In this document: positions 11,201 through 23,881 of the stretch, piece by piece
Numbering within the stretch: the first letter of the stretch is position 1
Layout: each line of letters opens with the position of its first letter
DNA from: Albugo candida
Taxonomy: Eukaryota; Oomycota; Peronosporomycetes; Albuginales; Albuginaceae
DNA length: 64,000 nucleotides
Direction of reading: 5' to 3'
NCBI GenBank assembly: GCA_905220665.1
Contig: CAJNAR010000168.1
Span: forward strand, 248,001-312,000
Translations under genes and position numbers: made by a program
Notes under the pieces: generated by a model
What the model saw: only the letters and a program-made list of their open reading frames with translations
What the model was told of the DNA's origin: nothing
Databases searched by the model: none

Positions 11201-12351
11201 ATATGGTTTCATATAGACCCTCATCTACATTTTGAGAAGAGATGACGGTCAACGAGTGTCATTGCTCATCGTCGATGTCTGGGAATGGTACCCGAACCAG
11301 CGCGTAGTTTTCGGATGCGCTTTGCTCAAGCGTTTCAATACGGTCTCAACGTGACTTGTTTTGTGGAAGGACAGACTGGTTCGTCTCTGATCTCGTATTC
11401 ATTTTGCGTTTTAGTACAACGGAGGTTGGGAAGCCTTCCGATCAGTCTCAATCGAAGTCTTTACGCCGGTTGTACGTCGATGCAACGCAAATCCTGCGAC
11501 GAGCTCAACCTGATGGCGTATTACGCTGTTCAGTAAGGGAACTGGCATACGCTTATCCGGTTCAATTTGGCATTCAACTCTCGGACAAGAAGATTTTCTT
11601 TCCGACTGTACCTCGGAATAAACTTTATCAAGTCGTTGGGAAGGCATTGCTACCGGATAACCACACCCACTGTTGCTTCACGTATCAGAACGTGATCGAA
11701 GTGGGACTTCAACATGGGTGAAAGATTTTTACAAGTTATTCAAACGTCTTCGCAGACTTTTGCTACCGATCTATTCGGATGTTCAGTTCCGACTATCCTT
11801 CTGTATCCTACCAGTTCGAGCACGCTTTTGGTTTTTACAACAATCACATCCAGAAATCATCCTGTGCACTTAGAAGCATTGTGGTGCGGTCGAAAGCTAC
11901 CAGCATTTGTTTTTCGATTGCAACAGGACACCTCCAATTTGGGAAGAGCTATTTCCGTCGTGGACAATCTTTTTTCTGCTCGCCCGCGATGGTCACACAT
12001 CGCGTGTGCACGGATTCCTGCACTTCGTGATGCGTTGAAGCCTTTTCGAATGGTGCTGGAGGAGCTTTGGTTCATTAGTACATTAGTCGCGGTCGCGATT
12101 CATTTTATTTGGACTGATCGGAATCGCAGACTTTTCGCCCACGGCACTTCGACGCCAACTACCCCAGCTGTTCAGTGATTTATGGCACACTGAGTGCCCA
12201 TATCCGATATCTTCAACGGCAGTGCTATGATACGGAGCAGCTCGAGCAGTTGACACAAGTATTAGCGTCTTATCAACATACTGGTTCAGCCAGGAGGTAT
12301 TTCTCTACTCGGCCCAGCCTGCTTCAAGTTCGACACCGGCAGCGATTCTAA
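8206..12351 (+). pseudogene. LINE-1 ORF2: endonuclease + reverse transcriptase (broken)
   Basis: Endonuclease traces: VNTNGIKKNG then YCVQETHFRDRHH (8,260-8,370), and DYILLSEPLFQSVYK near 8,870 with HTGDHLAHV. The reverse transcriptase starts about 9,630 with SMRGHSSPGMDGLPAPFYQ, followed by GNYRPIALICVDVK, the SIHHHIRYMSDLQD block, RGVKQGDP and the catalytic FADD at 10,364-10,375. A Trp codon turned stop interrupts it at 10,153. Downstream, the finger region with CILPVRARFWFL lies near 11,810. The frame ends at a TAA at 12,349-12,351. At least half a dozen stops or shifts make it a pseudogene, although the catalytic aspartates remain. Confidence 0.8.
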
Positions 12352-12465
12352 GTCGGTGATGCGTGGCGTTTTTTACACAGTACTATCTTATTCCAGTCGT
12401 TGAACCTAGCTGCGGCTTTCTAGAGCAACATTGCATTCATTTTGTTTATTTATTGTAGTTTAGGC

Positions 12466-12514
12466 ATTAGAGAAGTCATTTACGTCTAATTCTAGTAATC
12501 TAGACAACTTCAGC
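12466..12514 (+). repeat. Conserved LINE 3' tail (LINE-1 copy)
   Basis: ATTAGAGAAGTCATTTACG, then TCTAATTCTAGTAATCTAG and ACAACTTCAGCT. The same tail ends LINE-2 (19,468-19,519) and LINE-3 (55,000-54,945, minus) and appears without a LINE body at 38,577-38,626 and 52,621-52,677. In non-LTR elements such tails are the part recognised by the element's reverse transcriptase at the start of target-primed synthesis. Confidence 0.85.
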
Positions 12515-12532
12515 TAATCTGTCCGGTCTTGA
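12515..12532 (+). repeat. 3' target-site duplication of LINE-1
   Basis: TAATCTGTCCGGT plus CTTGA, matching 5,340-5,357 with one mismatch. Confidence 0.8.
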
Positions 12533-12699
12533 CACGTTGCGCGCTGAATGCGCCACATCCTACCTCTGCCGTCGGAACCTGCTCCGTTTGACGTGAATTC
12601 GGGTAAAAGAGGCGCTATGGAGATTGACAAACCTCTCTCTCTGTAGATATTTCCGTCGACCGAACGGGAGAGAGCGCTTAAATACGGAACTACGTTCAT
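12533..12699 (+). mobile_element. LINE ORF1 fragment between LINE-1 and LINE-2
   Basis: This stretch aligns to LINE-1 from about 5,557 onward. Shared landmarks are ATGCGCC-ACATCCT, TGACGTG and TATGGAGATTGA followed by CACCTCTCTCTC-like sequence. It predates both neighbouring insertions because the target duplications of LINE-1 and LINE-2 lie at its edges. Only about 170 bp remain, probably of a 5'-truncated or broken copy. Confidence 0.6.
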
Positions 12700-12715
12700 T
12701 AGGTCCTTAGTTCAC
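12700..12715 (+). repeat. 5' target-site duplication of LINE-2
   Basis: TAGGTCCTTAGTTCAC, 16 bp, perfectly repeated at 19,520-19,535 immediately after the LINE tail. Confidence 0.85.
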
Positions 12716-12837
12716 CAAACATATCCGCACGTTTCATCTGAAGTATCCCAACTTCTCAATTTGCCAGCAGCTACGTACCTTGCAAACGTGATACAAAACC
12801 AACAACCCAACGTTTCCGAATACTATTCTCTAACAGA

Positions 12838-15230
12838 ATGATTTCTATCGACGTTTCGCGTTACCCGTCGTTACGTCGTCCGACGATGTCACACCTCGTG
12901 CACCATTCCCAGCGGCAAATGTTTCTTTGGATGCGCTCAATAGCCAATCAGAATCCACGGAATCAGAAACGGTCCAATCCGACGTGACCATGACTGCTGA
13001 GCCAGCACCTAGTCCACCAAAGGAAATTCCATCCACCCCTATGGACATTGATGACGCGGCCGCGTCATCACCTTCTGTATCGGTGGAAAAACCGACTCAA
13101 ACAGGAAACCGGCCTTCCTTGGCGGATCTCTTGAAGGGTCGGGAGAAAATCCGCATGGATAAAGCGGTAAAAAAGCAACATGGAAGGTTGAAATGCCTAA
13201 GACTTTAGCTGCGAATCTCCCGCTACCGAAAAGCTTTTCGAAGAAGACCGTCCAAGCTGGGAGGGTTTGTCTGCTTAATTGACTGCATCAAAACCCTTCG
13301 CATTACCAAGTGCAAAATTCTCGGTAGTGTTGGAGACTGGGCAAGCACTGGTTCGAACCCCACCAGCGCTTTTTTTGCAATCGTTTGTTCGGGATCATGT
13401 TAACGTGATCGTCAGCGATCTCTTTGACGCTGGAAAATTAGCCAATTGGGTAATCACCTGATGGTAGTTCGAGACTCCTCGTTACGAGGCAGCCTGCCAG
13501 AAATCGGCCATGAAACCGTGACAATTCTCGGAACGAAAACACATTCCGGGAGTTTGATATTCTCGATTCAAGATTTTTCATTGACATTTTTGGAATTGGA
13601 CCCAAAAATCAACCGTTACGACTGCGTCGGCATTGCATCGTCTTGGTTGCGATGTTCGGTATGAAAACTTCCGTGAAGGAGTGGCTTCCAAACGACTTGC
13701 AATGTCGACTTGAAGAGTTGCTTTCCGTGACATAAGCTGTCCTGCGAAGCTCCTTGTTGGCGGAAATGTGTGTGAGCAGATATGTATCGAGGGGAGATAC
13801 TATTTGGCTCGCGGAAAAGCTTCTCCGCTCCCTGTTGATCGGTTAAAGATGGGTCAGCGCGATCCACACTGCTTATTGCTGCCGGTGAAAACTCCTAAAC
13901 CAACTCAGCACCCCAAAAAGAAACACGCTTAATCGGCCGAAAGCGATCCCATGAAGCAGAAAACAACAAAGAACAAAAACAAAGTCAACGTCACCACACT
14001 GGAAGTGTCACAATCACGACCCGAATTCAAGAACCCTAATTTTTAGGACACTTCTGTTGGAAACGTTGCTCGGATCCACCTCAGCAGCACATTCTCTCTG
14101 CTGTCTAGGATGTCGAAGTCAATGAAACATACTACCGAACAATTCGAGTCGAGGTCCACCGAAGACATGTGGACTCCAGTTCGAACTCCAAACAAGCGTG
14201 ATCGATCTCTCGATCGCTTTTAAAGTTTATTGAGCAATGCTCCGCCAAATCATTGGAAGGTCTGGCTACGAGCAATTATTTTAATGTGCTTGGCTCCATC
14301 GACGTCGACTATATAAGAATCGACGTAACCAACAAGGAAGACTTTGGACAGAGGTAGCAGATTTTACCATCCAAACTTGTGGAGTAACGATCTGGCCAAT
14401 TTTAAAGAAGCGGGTCACTTCATCAAAAAAAAAAGAATCACACCCGGATTGAAAAGGACGATCGGCTGACTCGTGTGGCAGAAGTGGATGACTGCTTATC
14501 CAAGATGTGAAAACAGCTCAGTCTTCTCCACGACAGGATACGTTATTAAAGAAGGATGTTCATGTTGCGAAAGAACGTAAACATGTTGGATCCACTACCA
14601 AAGGCGACAGTATTCTCCAATCTGCAATGGATCATCCGGTTGCACTGCATGGAGTGCTCAATCGTTGCATGAGGTCCAACGACCCATGCTTGGAACAAGG
14701 GGTGCGAATACAGACAATAAAGCGTGTATTGGCAGTGTCCTAACCAAATTCGGATACTGCGTTCATGATAAAATGGTCGAAGAAAGTCGGTGGGTCCGTT
14801 TCGGCTGTTCGAAACATTTATTCTCGACACGGTGGACATCTGGTGGACTGCGACAGCTGAAGTGGAGGAATTGACACGAGTAACAAACTCGCTCGCGTTC
14901 TTTGAGCTGATGTTGACGTGCACGGCACCAACCATGTACTACAGCGACCACTGGATCCAGTACGTTACTGGTTAACCAGAGATGTGGCTTCCCGCTCACC
15001 ACTGTCGTCTGCTTAACACGAGTGTGTTGTTGCACATTTTGTGTTCACCGCTAGGTACACTTTGCCTCAGCGAGTTGTTTGACGTGAAGTGGGAGAGTCC
15101 AATATACGACGACGTGGTACAATTACAGTCATCCAACCGTTTTCTTACCGACGAAGCTTCCATACTACAACTGAAGCAGGAAGACGGCCTTCACAAACTC
15201 GTCGTTGAATCCCTTTCAGTTCAATACTAA
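12838..15230 (+). pseudogene. LINE-2 ORF1 (broken)
   Basis: It starts MISIDVSRYPS at 12,838. Retained blocks: NRPSLADLLKGREKIRMDKA (about 13,105-13,165); the core with VLETGQALVRTPPAL (about 13,330); and the C-terminal segment DHWIQYVTG followed by HHCRLL (about 14,950-15,010) ending VESLSVQY at 15,230. Numerous stops and shifts. The codon-level match to LINE-1 ORF1 is clear in all blocks. Confidence 0.72.
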
Positions 15231-18200
15231 GGGAAGCTCAACGGCAACGTCTTCGTGGACAAATAAGACCATTCTTTCCGTAAACACAAACGGAATCAAA
15301 AAGAATGGTCAACTTTCCATCTCACATACTTTTTCAAGGTACGCCCTTTATTGTTCACAAGAGACTCATTTCCGCGACCGTCACCACCTGGAGACCTTTG
15401 AGTTTCACTTGGCTTCCACATTCCGACATCATCTTTTTGTCACTGATTCCAATGGGGATCACTCTCATCCCGTTGGGGAAAGAGTAAACGGGGTTATGAC
15501 TATTATTCGTCCCGATTTCCCGGATTTGAATCTGCACAAGCTCTCACCACTGTCTCCGTACCGACCAATATTTGGTTGTACGTTTTGTGATACTTGGAGC
15601 TCCAGTATACGTAAATAACATTCATGCTCCGGTGAACCCAGCGGAACAAAAACTATTTCTTGATCAACTTTCAACGGGATCCTTTGAACAACACGCGACG
15701 CACATAGTTTGTGGCGATCTGAAGACAACATTGTTTCTCAGCTTGGATTGCTCCAGTAGTGTATGTAGACACGAGACAAGTCGACTATCATCTTTGGAAT
15801 GACTCTACAACTTGGGTGTTCTGGATGCTTTGCGTCAACATCATCCTGTAGCACGTATCTTTACTGGCCCCAAACCAAGAAAAACCGACTAGATTACATC
15901 CTTTTGTCGGAACCTCTATTCCAGTCAGTTTACAAGGAGTCCAGTTACATTTCAATCCCTCATACGGGTGATTATCTGTGCATGTTGTGAAGTCCGCAAA
16001 TCCATCCCAACACCAAAGTCGTGGTTATTGGAGATGTCCTTTATCACGATTCGACTATCTAGTAATAAAAAAAGCGATCGAGGAGGAGGCGGATCGTATC
16101 TTGGCAAAGCTTCGTGTTTCTTCTCATCCTGAAAACGACTGGGAGAATTGGAAGAAGCCCACAACAAAATTTTAACATCAAGTTTAAAAGAAGCTTCGTC
16201 GACAGGGAGATTTGGACGTCACACACGCTCGTGCTGAGTAGGACGAAGCTGCAGAAGCTTTTCGACAATCAAGTCACGACCAAGAAAGAAAGTTGCACGA
16301 GAAAGCTCTTCGCTCGTATCAGAACGGGTAAGGAGTTCGTCCAAGTATAATCAAGACTCCATGCTCGACTACCACATGAAGAACATGGAGAAAGCTTCTC
16401 GCTATCTCTTTCGCCCCATGGATTTGACTTGTTATCGTGTGCCTTTAGAAGAAGTTCTACTTCCCAATGGACAAGTGTCTAAGAATCCCATTGATATAAC
16501 TCTTCAGTTCACAGATCACTGGGTGGTATCATCGGAGATCAAAAAAGTTCAGCAGGACTTCTTTTGCGTCCATGTGCGACACAACAAGACACATTGCTTC
16601 AATCGACAACAGCAACAATTTTTAGCCTTGACGAATCCTATTTGTCGGCTCGATTAACCATAATGGAGATGGAAGAAGCAATAAAAAGTATGCGTGGACA
16701 CTCGTCACCTGGAATGGACGGATTGCCGGCAGCAACTTGCTTCGAGTGTTTTTGGTGAATGTCTGAAAATTGTTTTCGAACACCAACTTCGTCGATGCTC
16801 ATTGCTTCGTTCTCAACGTAGTTCAGCAATCATGTTGCTATGAAAAAAGATCCCGTGCTGATCCTGGTAACTATCGTCCTATCGCCCTGACATGCGTGAA
16901 TGTGAAATGCTGTCGAAAGCACTCGCGTACCGACTTCAGCAGGTGCTTCTGAAATGGATCCACCAGGATCAAAAAGCATTTCTGCGAGGCCGTTCCATCC
17001 ATCGTCACATTGGGTACATGAGTGACCTGCAGGATATGGTCCCTCCTCGTGATAAAGAAGCATACGAAACGTTTGTCGATTTTGAGAAAGCGGATAATCG
17101 AGTTGACTTGTCGCACATGTTTGCGATTTTATCGAAAATGAATTGTGAAAACTCGTTCAACTAGTGGACAAAGCTACTACACCAACGCGAATGTATTGTT
17201 GTTGTTGAATGAAACACTTTCACCTAAAATCACTCCGTCGAGGGGAGTGAAACAGGGTGATACACTATCCGCATTGCTCTTTCTCATGACGATTGAGCCT
17301 ACGGGAGATTTGTTGCGCAGGAATGAAGGACCAGAAATATGCATCACTCCAACGGATACAGCAACGAGTTTGTTCTTAGCTGAAGACTTGACATTATTAT
17401 CGTCTTCGCTTAGTGGAGTGGGGGCGCAGCTCAAGATCGTTTATCAGTACTGCGAGCGTTCAGGAGCAAAGCTTAATTTGTCCAAGTTCAATTTTCTCCC
17501 CCTGTATCGCTACCTCGTATGTCAACCGTTTTCACAATTGAAAGTAGTCTCACCGATCGAGTTGGTGAAATACTTGGGAGTCCATTTAGTCAATCCCCTG
17601 TTGGTGATTTGATGATCGAATTTTTAGATAATCGTTTTTATGGTGGATTCCGTCAGTGGTTTCATCGAGCCAGAACAGTTCGTGGAAGATTACTGGTGGC
17701 ACAAACTATGGTGTTATCACGTTTATGACATCTTACAACTCATTTCAACATCCCGCAAAATTTCATTCGACGCTGGCAATAGATGACTAATCTTCGTTTG
17801 AGTCGGAAGTATGAGTGCGATTTAACACACTTCCAACTGAACAAGTCGGAAATTTTGTACTCCCTCATTCCAAGCGTGAATTCCAGGTTCCGCTTACCAC
17901 AAAACGGCTGAAGAAACAACGCTTGCAGTTTTTACAACAGTTTTAACTTGCTTCCAGTACAGCTTCACCTAGCAACTAGACACTTTCTGGAATTGAGATC
18001 ACACGATGCGTTTTGTCCGATGTTGGGCCATATCAGTCATTCTATATCCTAACGATATCACCAAGTCGGCATTGACTATCGCGCATTGAAATATAGCGTC
18101 ACCATGGTGGAAGCAGATATGTATTTGGTTTCATCGAAGTCATCGGGATCTTACCGTCCAAGATATACCACAACAAGAGCGATTTATTCAGATTTTGGAT

Positions 18201-19355
18201 GCTCCAATATGGTTTCATTTCGAACCACAGCTCCATTTTAAGATAAATGCAACGTTCAACCAGTATCTCTGCTCATCGTCGAAGTCTGGGAATAGGGCCC
18301 GAGCCAGAGCGTAGTTTTTGGATGCGATTCGCTCAAGCGTTTCAAATACGGTGCTTACGTGACTTGTTTGGTGGAAGAACGGAATGGTTCGACTAGCTCT
18401 CGAATTCATTTTGCGGTTTAGTACAAGTGAAGTTGGGAAGCCGTCCGATCAGTCTCAATCGAAGTTTTTACGCCGCTGGCACGTCGAAGCCACGCAAATT
18501 CTGCGACGAGCTCAACCTATTGGCGTATTATTCTGTCCCAAAAGGAAACTGGCACATGCATATCTGGTACTCTTTGGCATTCAACTCTCAGACAAGAAGG
18601 TTTTCTTCCCGATAATACCTCATAATCAACTTTATCGACTCATTGAGAGGGCATTGCAACCGGATAAACCGCACCCAATGTTGCTTCACGTATCAGATCC
18701 TGATTAAAGGGGGGGGGGGCGTCAACATAGATAGAAGAATTTTAGAAGCTTTTCAAGCGTGTTCGCAGACGTTTGCTCCCAATTTATTCCGATATCCAGT
18801 TCGACTAACCTTTTGAATCTTACCAGTTCGATCACGGTTTTGGTTTTACAACAATCAAATCCAGAAATCAACCTGTGCACTCAGAAGGATTGTGATGCGG
18901 TAGAAAGCTACCAGCATTTGTTTTTCGATTGCAACAGGACAAGTCCAATTTGGGAAGAGCTCTTTCCGTCGTGGACAGTCTTTTTTTTGTTCGCCCGCGG
19001 TGGTCACATATCGCCTGTGCACGGATTCCTGCACTTCGTGATGCGTGGGAACTTCTCGAGTGGAGCTGGAGGATCTTTGGATTACATTAGTCGCGGTTGC
19101 GATTCATTTTATTGGACGGATCGGAATCGCAGACTTAACGCTCACGGCACATCGACGCCAACTGCCCCAGATATTTCGGTGATTTATAGCACACTGAGTG
19201 CCCATATCCGCTATTTTCAACGTCAGTGCTATGATACGGAGCAGCTCGAGCACTTGACACAAGTATTAGCGTCTTATCAGCATACTGGTTCAGCAAGGAG
19301 ATATTTCTCTGCTCGACCCAGCCTGCTTCACGTTCGGCGCCATCAACGATTTTAA
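15231..19355 (+). pseudogene. LINE-2 ORF2: endonuclease + reverse transcriptase (broken, active site altered)
   Basis: Endonuclease traces: SVNTNGIKKNGQL (about 15,270), DYILLSEPLFQSVYK (about 15,892). Reverse transcriptase blocks: RGHSSPGMDGLPA (about 16,690), SIHRHIGYMSDLQD (about 17,000), RGVKQGDTLSALLFLMTIEP (about 17,240). Where other copies have FADD this one reads LAED (about 17,376-17,387), replacing one of the two catalytic aspartates and the aromatic residue before them. The C-terminal finger reads CTQKDC then HLFFDCNRT (about 18,880-18,940), a Cys/His arrangement typical of the LINE zf-RVT motif. It ends HVRRHQRF at 19,355. Confidence 0.78.
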
Positions 19356-19467
19356 GTCGGTGATGCGTGGCGTTTTTAACACAGTACTATCTTATTCCAG
19401 TCTCTGAGCCTCGCCGCGGGTTTGTAAACCAACTTCGCATTTCATTTTGTTTATTTATTGTAGTTTA

Positions 19468-19519
19468 GGCATTAGAGAAGTCATTTAAGTCTAATTCTAA
19501 TAATATAGACAACTTCAAC
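19468..19519 (+). repeat. Conserved LINE 3' tail (LINE-2 copy)
   Basis: ATTAGAGAAGTCATTTAAG, then TCTAATTCTAATAATATAG and ACAACTTCAACT, directly followed by the target duplication at 19,520-19,535 (TAGGTCCTTAGTTCAC). Confidence 0.85.
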
Positions 19520-19535
19520 TAGGTCCTTAGTTCAC
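19520..19535 (+). repeat. 3' target-site duplication of LINE-2
   Basis: Perfect second copy of the 16 bp at 12,700-12,715. Confidence 0.85.
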
Positions 19536-19626
19536 TTAACCGCTGTTCGAAGCCTCTACGAACTTATCTTATCTGATGTCAGCTAGGTTGCTAATCTTGA
19601 TGTTCGAAATGTTTTGTTGGTATTAA

Positions 19627-21740
19627 CTACGTCAAGAAATCGGCAAGCAGAAGTTTTGTTGGGATATACTCCAACTTAACGCTTTTAATTTCGAGATCAG
19701 GTATGAAATGATGTCGGTTGTCAATATGCTTTGCTAGACTCTGATATCCATCATTTCTTGCGATCGCGATTGCGCTCTGATTATCCCCGATCAGTTGGAC
19801 ACAAATGGACATTGCAATGTATTCAGCTTCAGCTGAGCTAGGCGCAATACTATTCTGTAGTCGAGATATGTATACTTATGGAGTGCCCTTTATCATGACC
19901 ATAATGCCTGATGTTGAAGGTCGATCATCACGGCTTCCTCTCAAATCTGATTGACTGTAGGCTTCTTTCAATAATTCTTCATTGTTACCTCTAAGTACCA
20001 AACCAAGTTTCGGAGATGTCTTCAAATATCCGAGAGCTCGAATACCTGCAGTCCAATGTGCGAGAAACGGCTTCTACAAGAATAGACTTTGTTCGCACAC
20101 ACCAAATGAAACGTCGGATCTGGTACTCATTGTACTGTAAAGAAGGGATCCAATCAATGACCGATAGGGCTTGTTCCTCGTATGTTCGTCTTCATTGATT
20201 GCTTTTGTCAGCTTTTGACTTGTGCAGTTTGGATTATAAGCAGGAGCTAGTTTTTTTGGGCGAACTTCTCATCCATCCGTTTGATAGAAGCCTTCTGTTA
20301 CAGACGTGTCACTTTGTTGCTCTTTTCGTACGATAATTCTATGCCCAAATTGAACTGAGCCATGCCGAGTATCTCCATTGTGAAAATTTACGCGAGTTGC
20401 TTGCTGACATCTTTTATCACATCAATCGATTTTGCTGAAATCAACTTGTCATCGACATAGAGTGCGAGATACACGAGTTGTTTCTGTTTACGGCGAACAA
20501 AAATGCAAGAGTCAGAGGTGCATTGCTTGAACTCAAGATCCAAGAAAACTTTCGAGATCGTCTTGTACCATACCGCTAGTGCTTGCTTGATCCATATAAA
20601 CTTCTTTCTAGTTTACATTCTTGACCGGATTGGATTTTTAATCTTCGCGGTGGCCACATGTATACCTGTTCTTTCAATATTCATTGGGAAATGCTGTATC
20701 CACATCATACTGGTAAATATCGTATCCGAGTTGAACACACAGGCTGAGAAGTACTCTGAGTGAACTGGTTCTTATCGTGTTTTTCTGTATAGTCGACTCC
20801 AGCTGTTTGTCGAAGTGCTTGTGCAAACAGTCGGGCCTTATATCACTGAACTTCACCATGTTCATCTCGCTTGATCGCAAACACCCATTTGCACCCCATC
20901 ACTTTTTGACCATTCGGAGAAGTGAGAATTTTACATGTCTTCTTTTCATCCACATATTTGAATTTTGATGCTATCGCAATTTTCCATTGGAGTGCTTCAC
21001 CACTTTGCACTTCTTTCTGATACGTTGTAGGGCTATTAAATGCTGCGTTTGCTTGCTCGGACATAAGCCGCAATCGCTTTGACTCTGAATTGACTTCATG
21101 CTGATCGAGCTGATTTCCATCTGTATACGGAAATGATGGCATCACTGAAACTACTTGCTGGTGGTGTTCTGTGGCGACGTCTGAAAACCATAGCTGTGCC
21201 GTGATTATAAGAATACTCATCCATTTCGATTCGTCTCCTCGGCACAAAATTGTTTCGGGGCGTTGCCACTAAGTAGTAACTTGGCTGGGAGGTACTGGGA
21301 TAATTTCTCGACCATAATCTTCATCAATCTTTATGGAGGACGTGCCTTTAGAATCGTGATCCAACGGTGCTAAGTTTGTATCGGATCGTCCAGGTAACGT
21401 GAGCTGATGGTTTTGGTATTTTTGGCCAGCTTGATCAATTTCCATGAACTGAGGATTCTGAGACTCGATGCGCACATATGAAGTACGATAGTCATCATCA
21501 AATGAATTTATTCTTCGAGTCATTTCAAGGTTTTGAACAACGCCTTGAACATACTTGGTCTTAATTACTGTCGTTACGTCAATGATTTGTGAAATCTCCA
21601 CTCGCTTGGTAGGTTTGTTGAATATCCGATACGCGTAAGACCCTCCACCTTGTGATTGATGGTCATCAGGGAGAAATCGATTAGCAGGTATGTGCACGCG
21701 TTGCATGCTATAATTAGGTACATACTGGTCAATCAATACA
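19627..21740 (-). mobile_element. Decayed Ty1/copia remnant (pol region)
   Basis: On the minus strand, in element order: an integrase-RT linker (about 21,740-21,270, with SFDDDYRTSYVRIE); the start of the copia RT (EALQWKIAIASKFKYVDEKK then GCKWVFAIKRDEHG, 21,020-20,850); the YQYDVDTAFPN motif (about 20,700); and the RNase H C-terminus (LIGDNQSAIAIARNDG then LADFLT, 19,812-19,627). Order and motifs are diagnostic of copia pol. Most of the central RT is shifted or deleted. No LTR pair was found. LINE-2 inserted about 90 bp beyond its 3' end. Confidence 0.72.
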
Positions 21741-23881
21741 ATCCGACTGAAAAGAATTTAAAAGAGCGGGTTCATCAAATGCATTACGACATGGAGGCAT
21801 AACGTCATGACCACGTGAGCAGCCGAGAAACTATTCACACTCCATTCTGTGACCACACAACATTGAAAAGTGCCGCTTCTGTAACCGTACCGCAAGACCA
21901 AGAATGCCGCGTAAAGATGTACCGTGTATTTGTTTATCTTAGTTGATCCAAAGAAACATGGAGCATTGGCACTACAATTTGAGGACAAGCTCGCTATGCA
22001 CTCAATAACCTAAATATAAATACGAGGCCTTCTAATTTTGTTTGAGCTTTTGCAATCTAATTCTCTTTTATTTCGGCAGGGAGGCGGATCCGTGAAAATG
22101 ACGTTATCTTGATTGAGCTACCGTGAAAATAATTTTCCACTAGGAGTAGTGGCAAATATTTCTCTCGCATCTGCGGGCACCATTACGTCGCTCATGTGTT
22201 ATTGCCAATGAACTTCCCAAGCGAAATCTAAGTGTGGTCTTGTTTTGATGGGATGGTACTGGCAAAGAGTGTGCTCTAGATGCTACAACTCGTACACTTT
22301 AACAAAATTCGATGGAAGCGAATGATTTAGGAGCTGGGATTTCAAGACACTACGGAACTTACACTTGAAACAATCGGTAATTCGAGACGGCTTTTTATAT
22401 AACTTGATCATTTCCCCTGTACTAAAAAAGAGCGACGTGTTTCTAAAATTGCAATGTATATTAGTGCATGATTGCAAGTAGTACAAATTGATGAATATAC
22501 ATTACATGTGGGTCGATCTGAAAGCTCATGATCTCCTTGGTGGACCATTAAAGCTTTATTCCGAGTTTAGAGCGGATAAAGAGAGCGGAAGTACACGGAG
22601 GCAGCGACTTCATGATACGCATATCATATAAGCAACGGGAATGATGGTGCGACTTGTGCACACTACGTGAAAGGGAATGCGAATATTCAACTCACGTCTG
22701 CTATAGAGAAATGGTGAAGAATGAGATGTTTATATTGGTGCTGTGGTAGACACCATAGAATCAATTACCGCTTCCATTCAGCTCATGGACCAGCCAATAC
22801 AGAAATGATATGCGTAGCAGCTGCAGTTGGTAATATCGTTTTGCCCGACCACTTAAGTTTGCATCGAATGAGACTTCTACTGCCTATTACCTCCGTTCCG
22901 ACCAAAGTATCCTGATTCGATCTCTACTTCTATGAAACTGACTGACTGTACATCCTTACATTGTATGCATGGTAATATATAACATGAGCTAGTACCTATG
23001 ATTTCGCTTCCGAGATCATGATGCTCTCTTTTTTGAAATGTCAGTAGTAGATCTCATAACAATGAACCAGCCCATCATCACGCAGAATACGTCATACAGA
23101 AAGATGTACGATTCTCAGGTCTGCAATACGGCCTTCGGTGCTCGAATCGTATAGTATGACTGGATCTACATCACAGATCTCAGATGGAACATGTCTTGGT
23201 GGTATGTGCTGGCAGAAAATAAACGATGTTCCGGCGACTGGCTTGAGAATACCTTTATCTGAAGTAACCAAGAGCGAACATATATATTCGCAAGAACAAA
23301 ATGAGTCATCTTATCGGCGCTAATCGGACTGCAGAGATTTCTTCAACATTCGGATCTTCATGTTACTAAAAAAGTACTCGAGCTCTAAGAAAACGAAGAC
23401 AAAGAACAGTGATATATTCCACTGAAACCCATTGCTCCAGAAAATCGATCATTCGAAATATCGACAATATTATTAATCCATGAGTGTTGAAAGCAAGTCA
23501 GGTCCATGACGATTTACCGATGAAGAGGTCATAGTTGGGAGGAATAGGCCACCGAAAGCACAGCTGACACAATTTCGTTTCTTTAACTAATATCAGATTT
23601 GAGATTACGGTGGCACTGAACATGCTTTATGCAAAATGAGTTGATCTAAAAGTACAATGAGGGTAAAGATGACGCTCCAAATCAGGACCTTGAAATACCA
23701 TAAACAGTCACTTCATCAGAGCTGCTGTAAAGAAGATCCTTGAAAAATTCAATGAAATAGTACAAAATTCCTCTCACCGCAATGGACCCATCCTATCCGC
23801 TGTCGAGCATACAACAACGAAAGCATCAGCCTCTTACAGAAAAGGCATTATTCTGAGAGTCTCACTTGTTTTAATTGCAAG
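21741..23881. other. No firmly supported gene
   Basis: AT-rich sequence. A minus-strand frame at 21,988-21,758 (SSNCSANAPCFFGSTKINKY) may belong to the adjacent copia remnant. A minus-strand frame at 22,486-22,283 (FKCKFRSVLKSQLLNHSLPS) is protein-like but unrecognised. Small exons could be present, given the intron density farther right, but none could be joined. Confidence 0.35.

Larger units (their letters stand above)
5358..12514 (+). mobile_element. LINE-1: non-LTR retrotransposon, near full length, inactive
   Basis: About 7.2 kb between target duplications. Order: short 5' leader, ORF1, ORF2 with AP-type endonuclease, reverse transcriptase and a C-terminal Cys/His (zf-RVT-like) motif, then a ~100-bp 3' UTR ending in the shared tail ACAACTTCAGCT without a poly(A) run. 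The domain order is that of L1/Tx1-type LINEs. It is closely similar to the next copy at 12,716-19,519 and more distantly to the minus-strand copy at 54,945-61,690. Many stops and frameshifts break both ORFs, and a SINE has inserted into ORF1, so it cannot move by itself. Confidence 0.88.
12716..19519 (+). mobile_element. LINE-2: second copy of the LINE-1 family, inactive
   Basis: A 6.8-kb element in the same orientation as LINE-1 and similar to it along its whole length, with a perfect 16-bp target duplication. The leader CTTCTCAATTTGCCAGCAGC matches the leaders of LINE-1 and LINE-3. It lacks the SINE, so the SINE landed after this copy and LINE-1 separated. It is more degraded than LINE-1: the reverse transcriptase active site is altered, and a run of ten G residues (about 18,710-18,720) breaks the C-terminal region. 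Confidence 0.87.
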
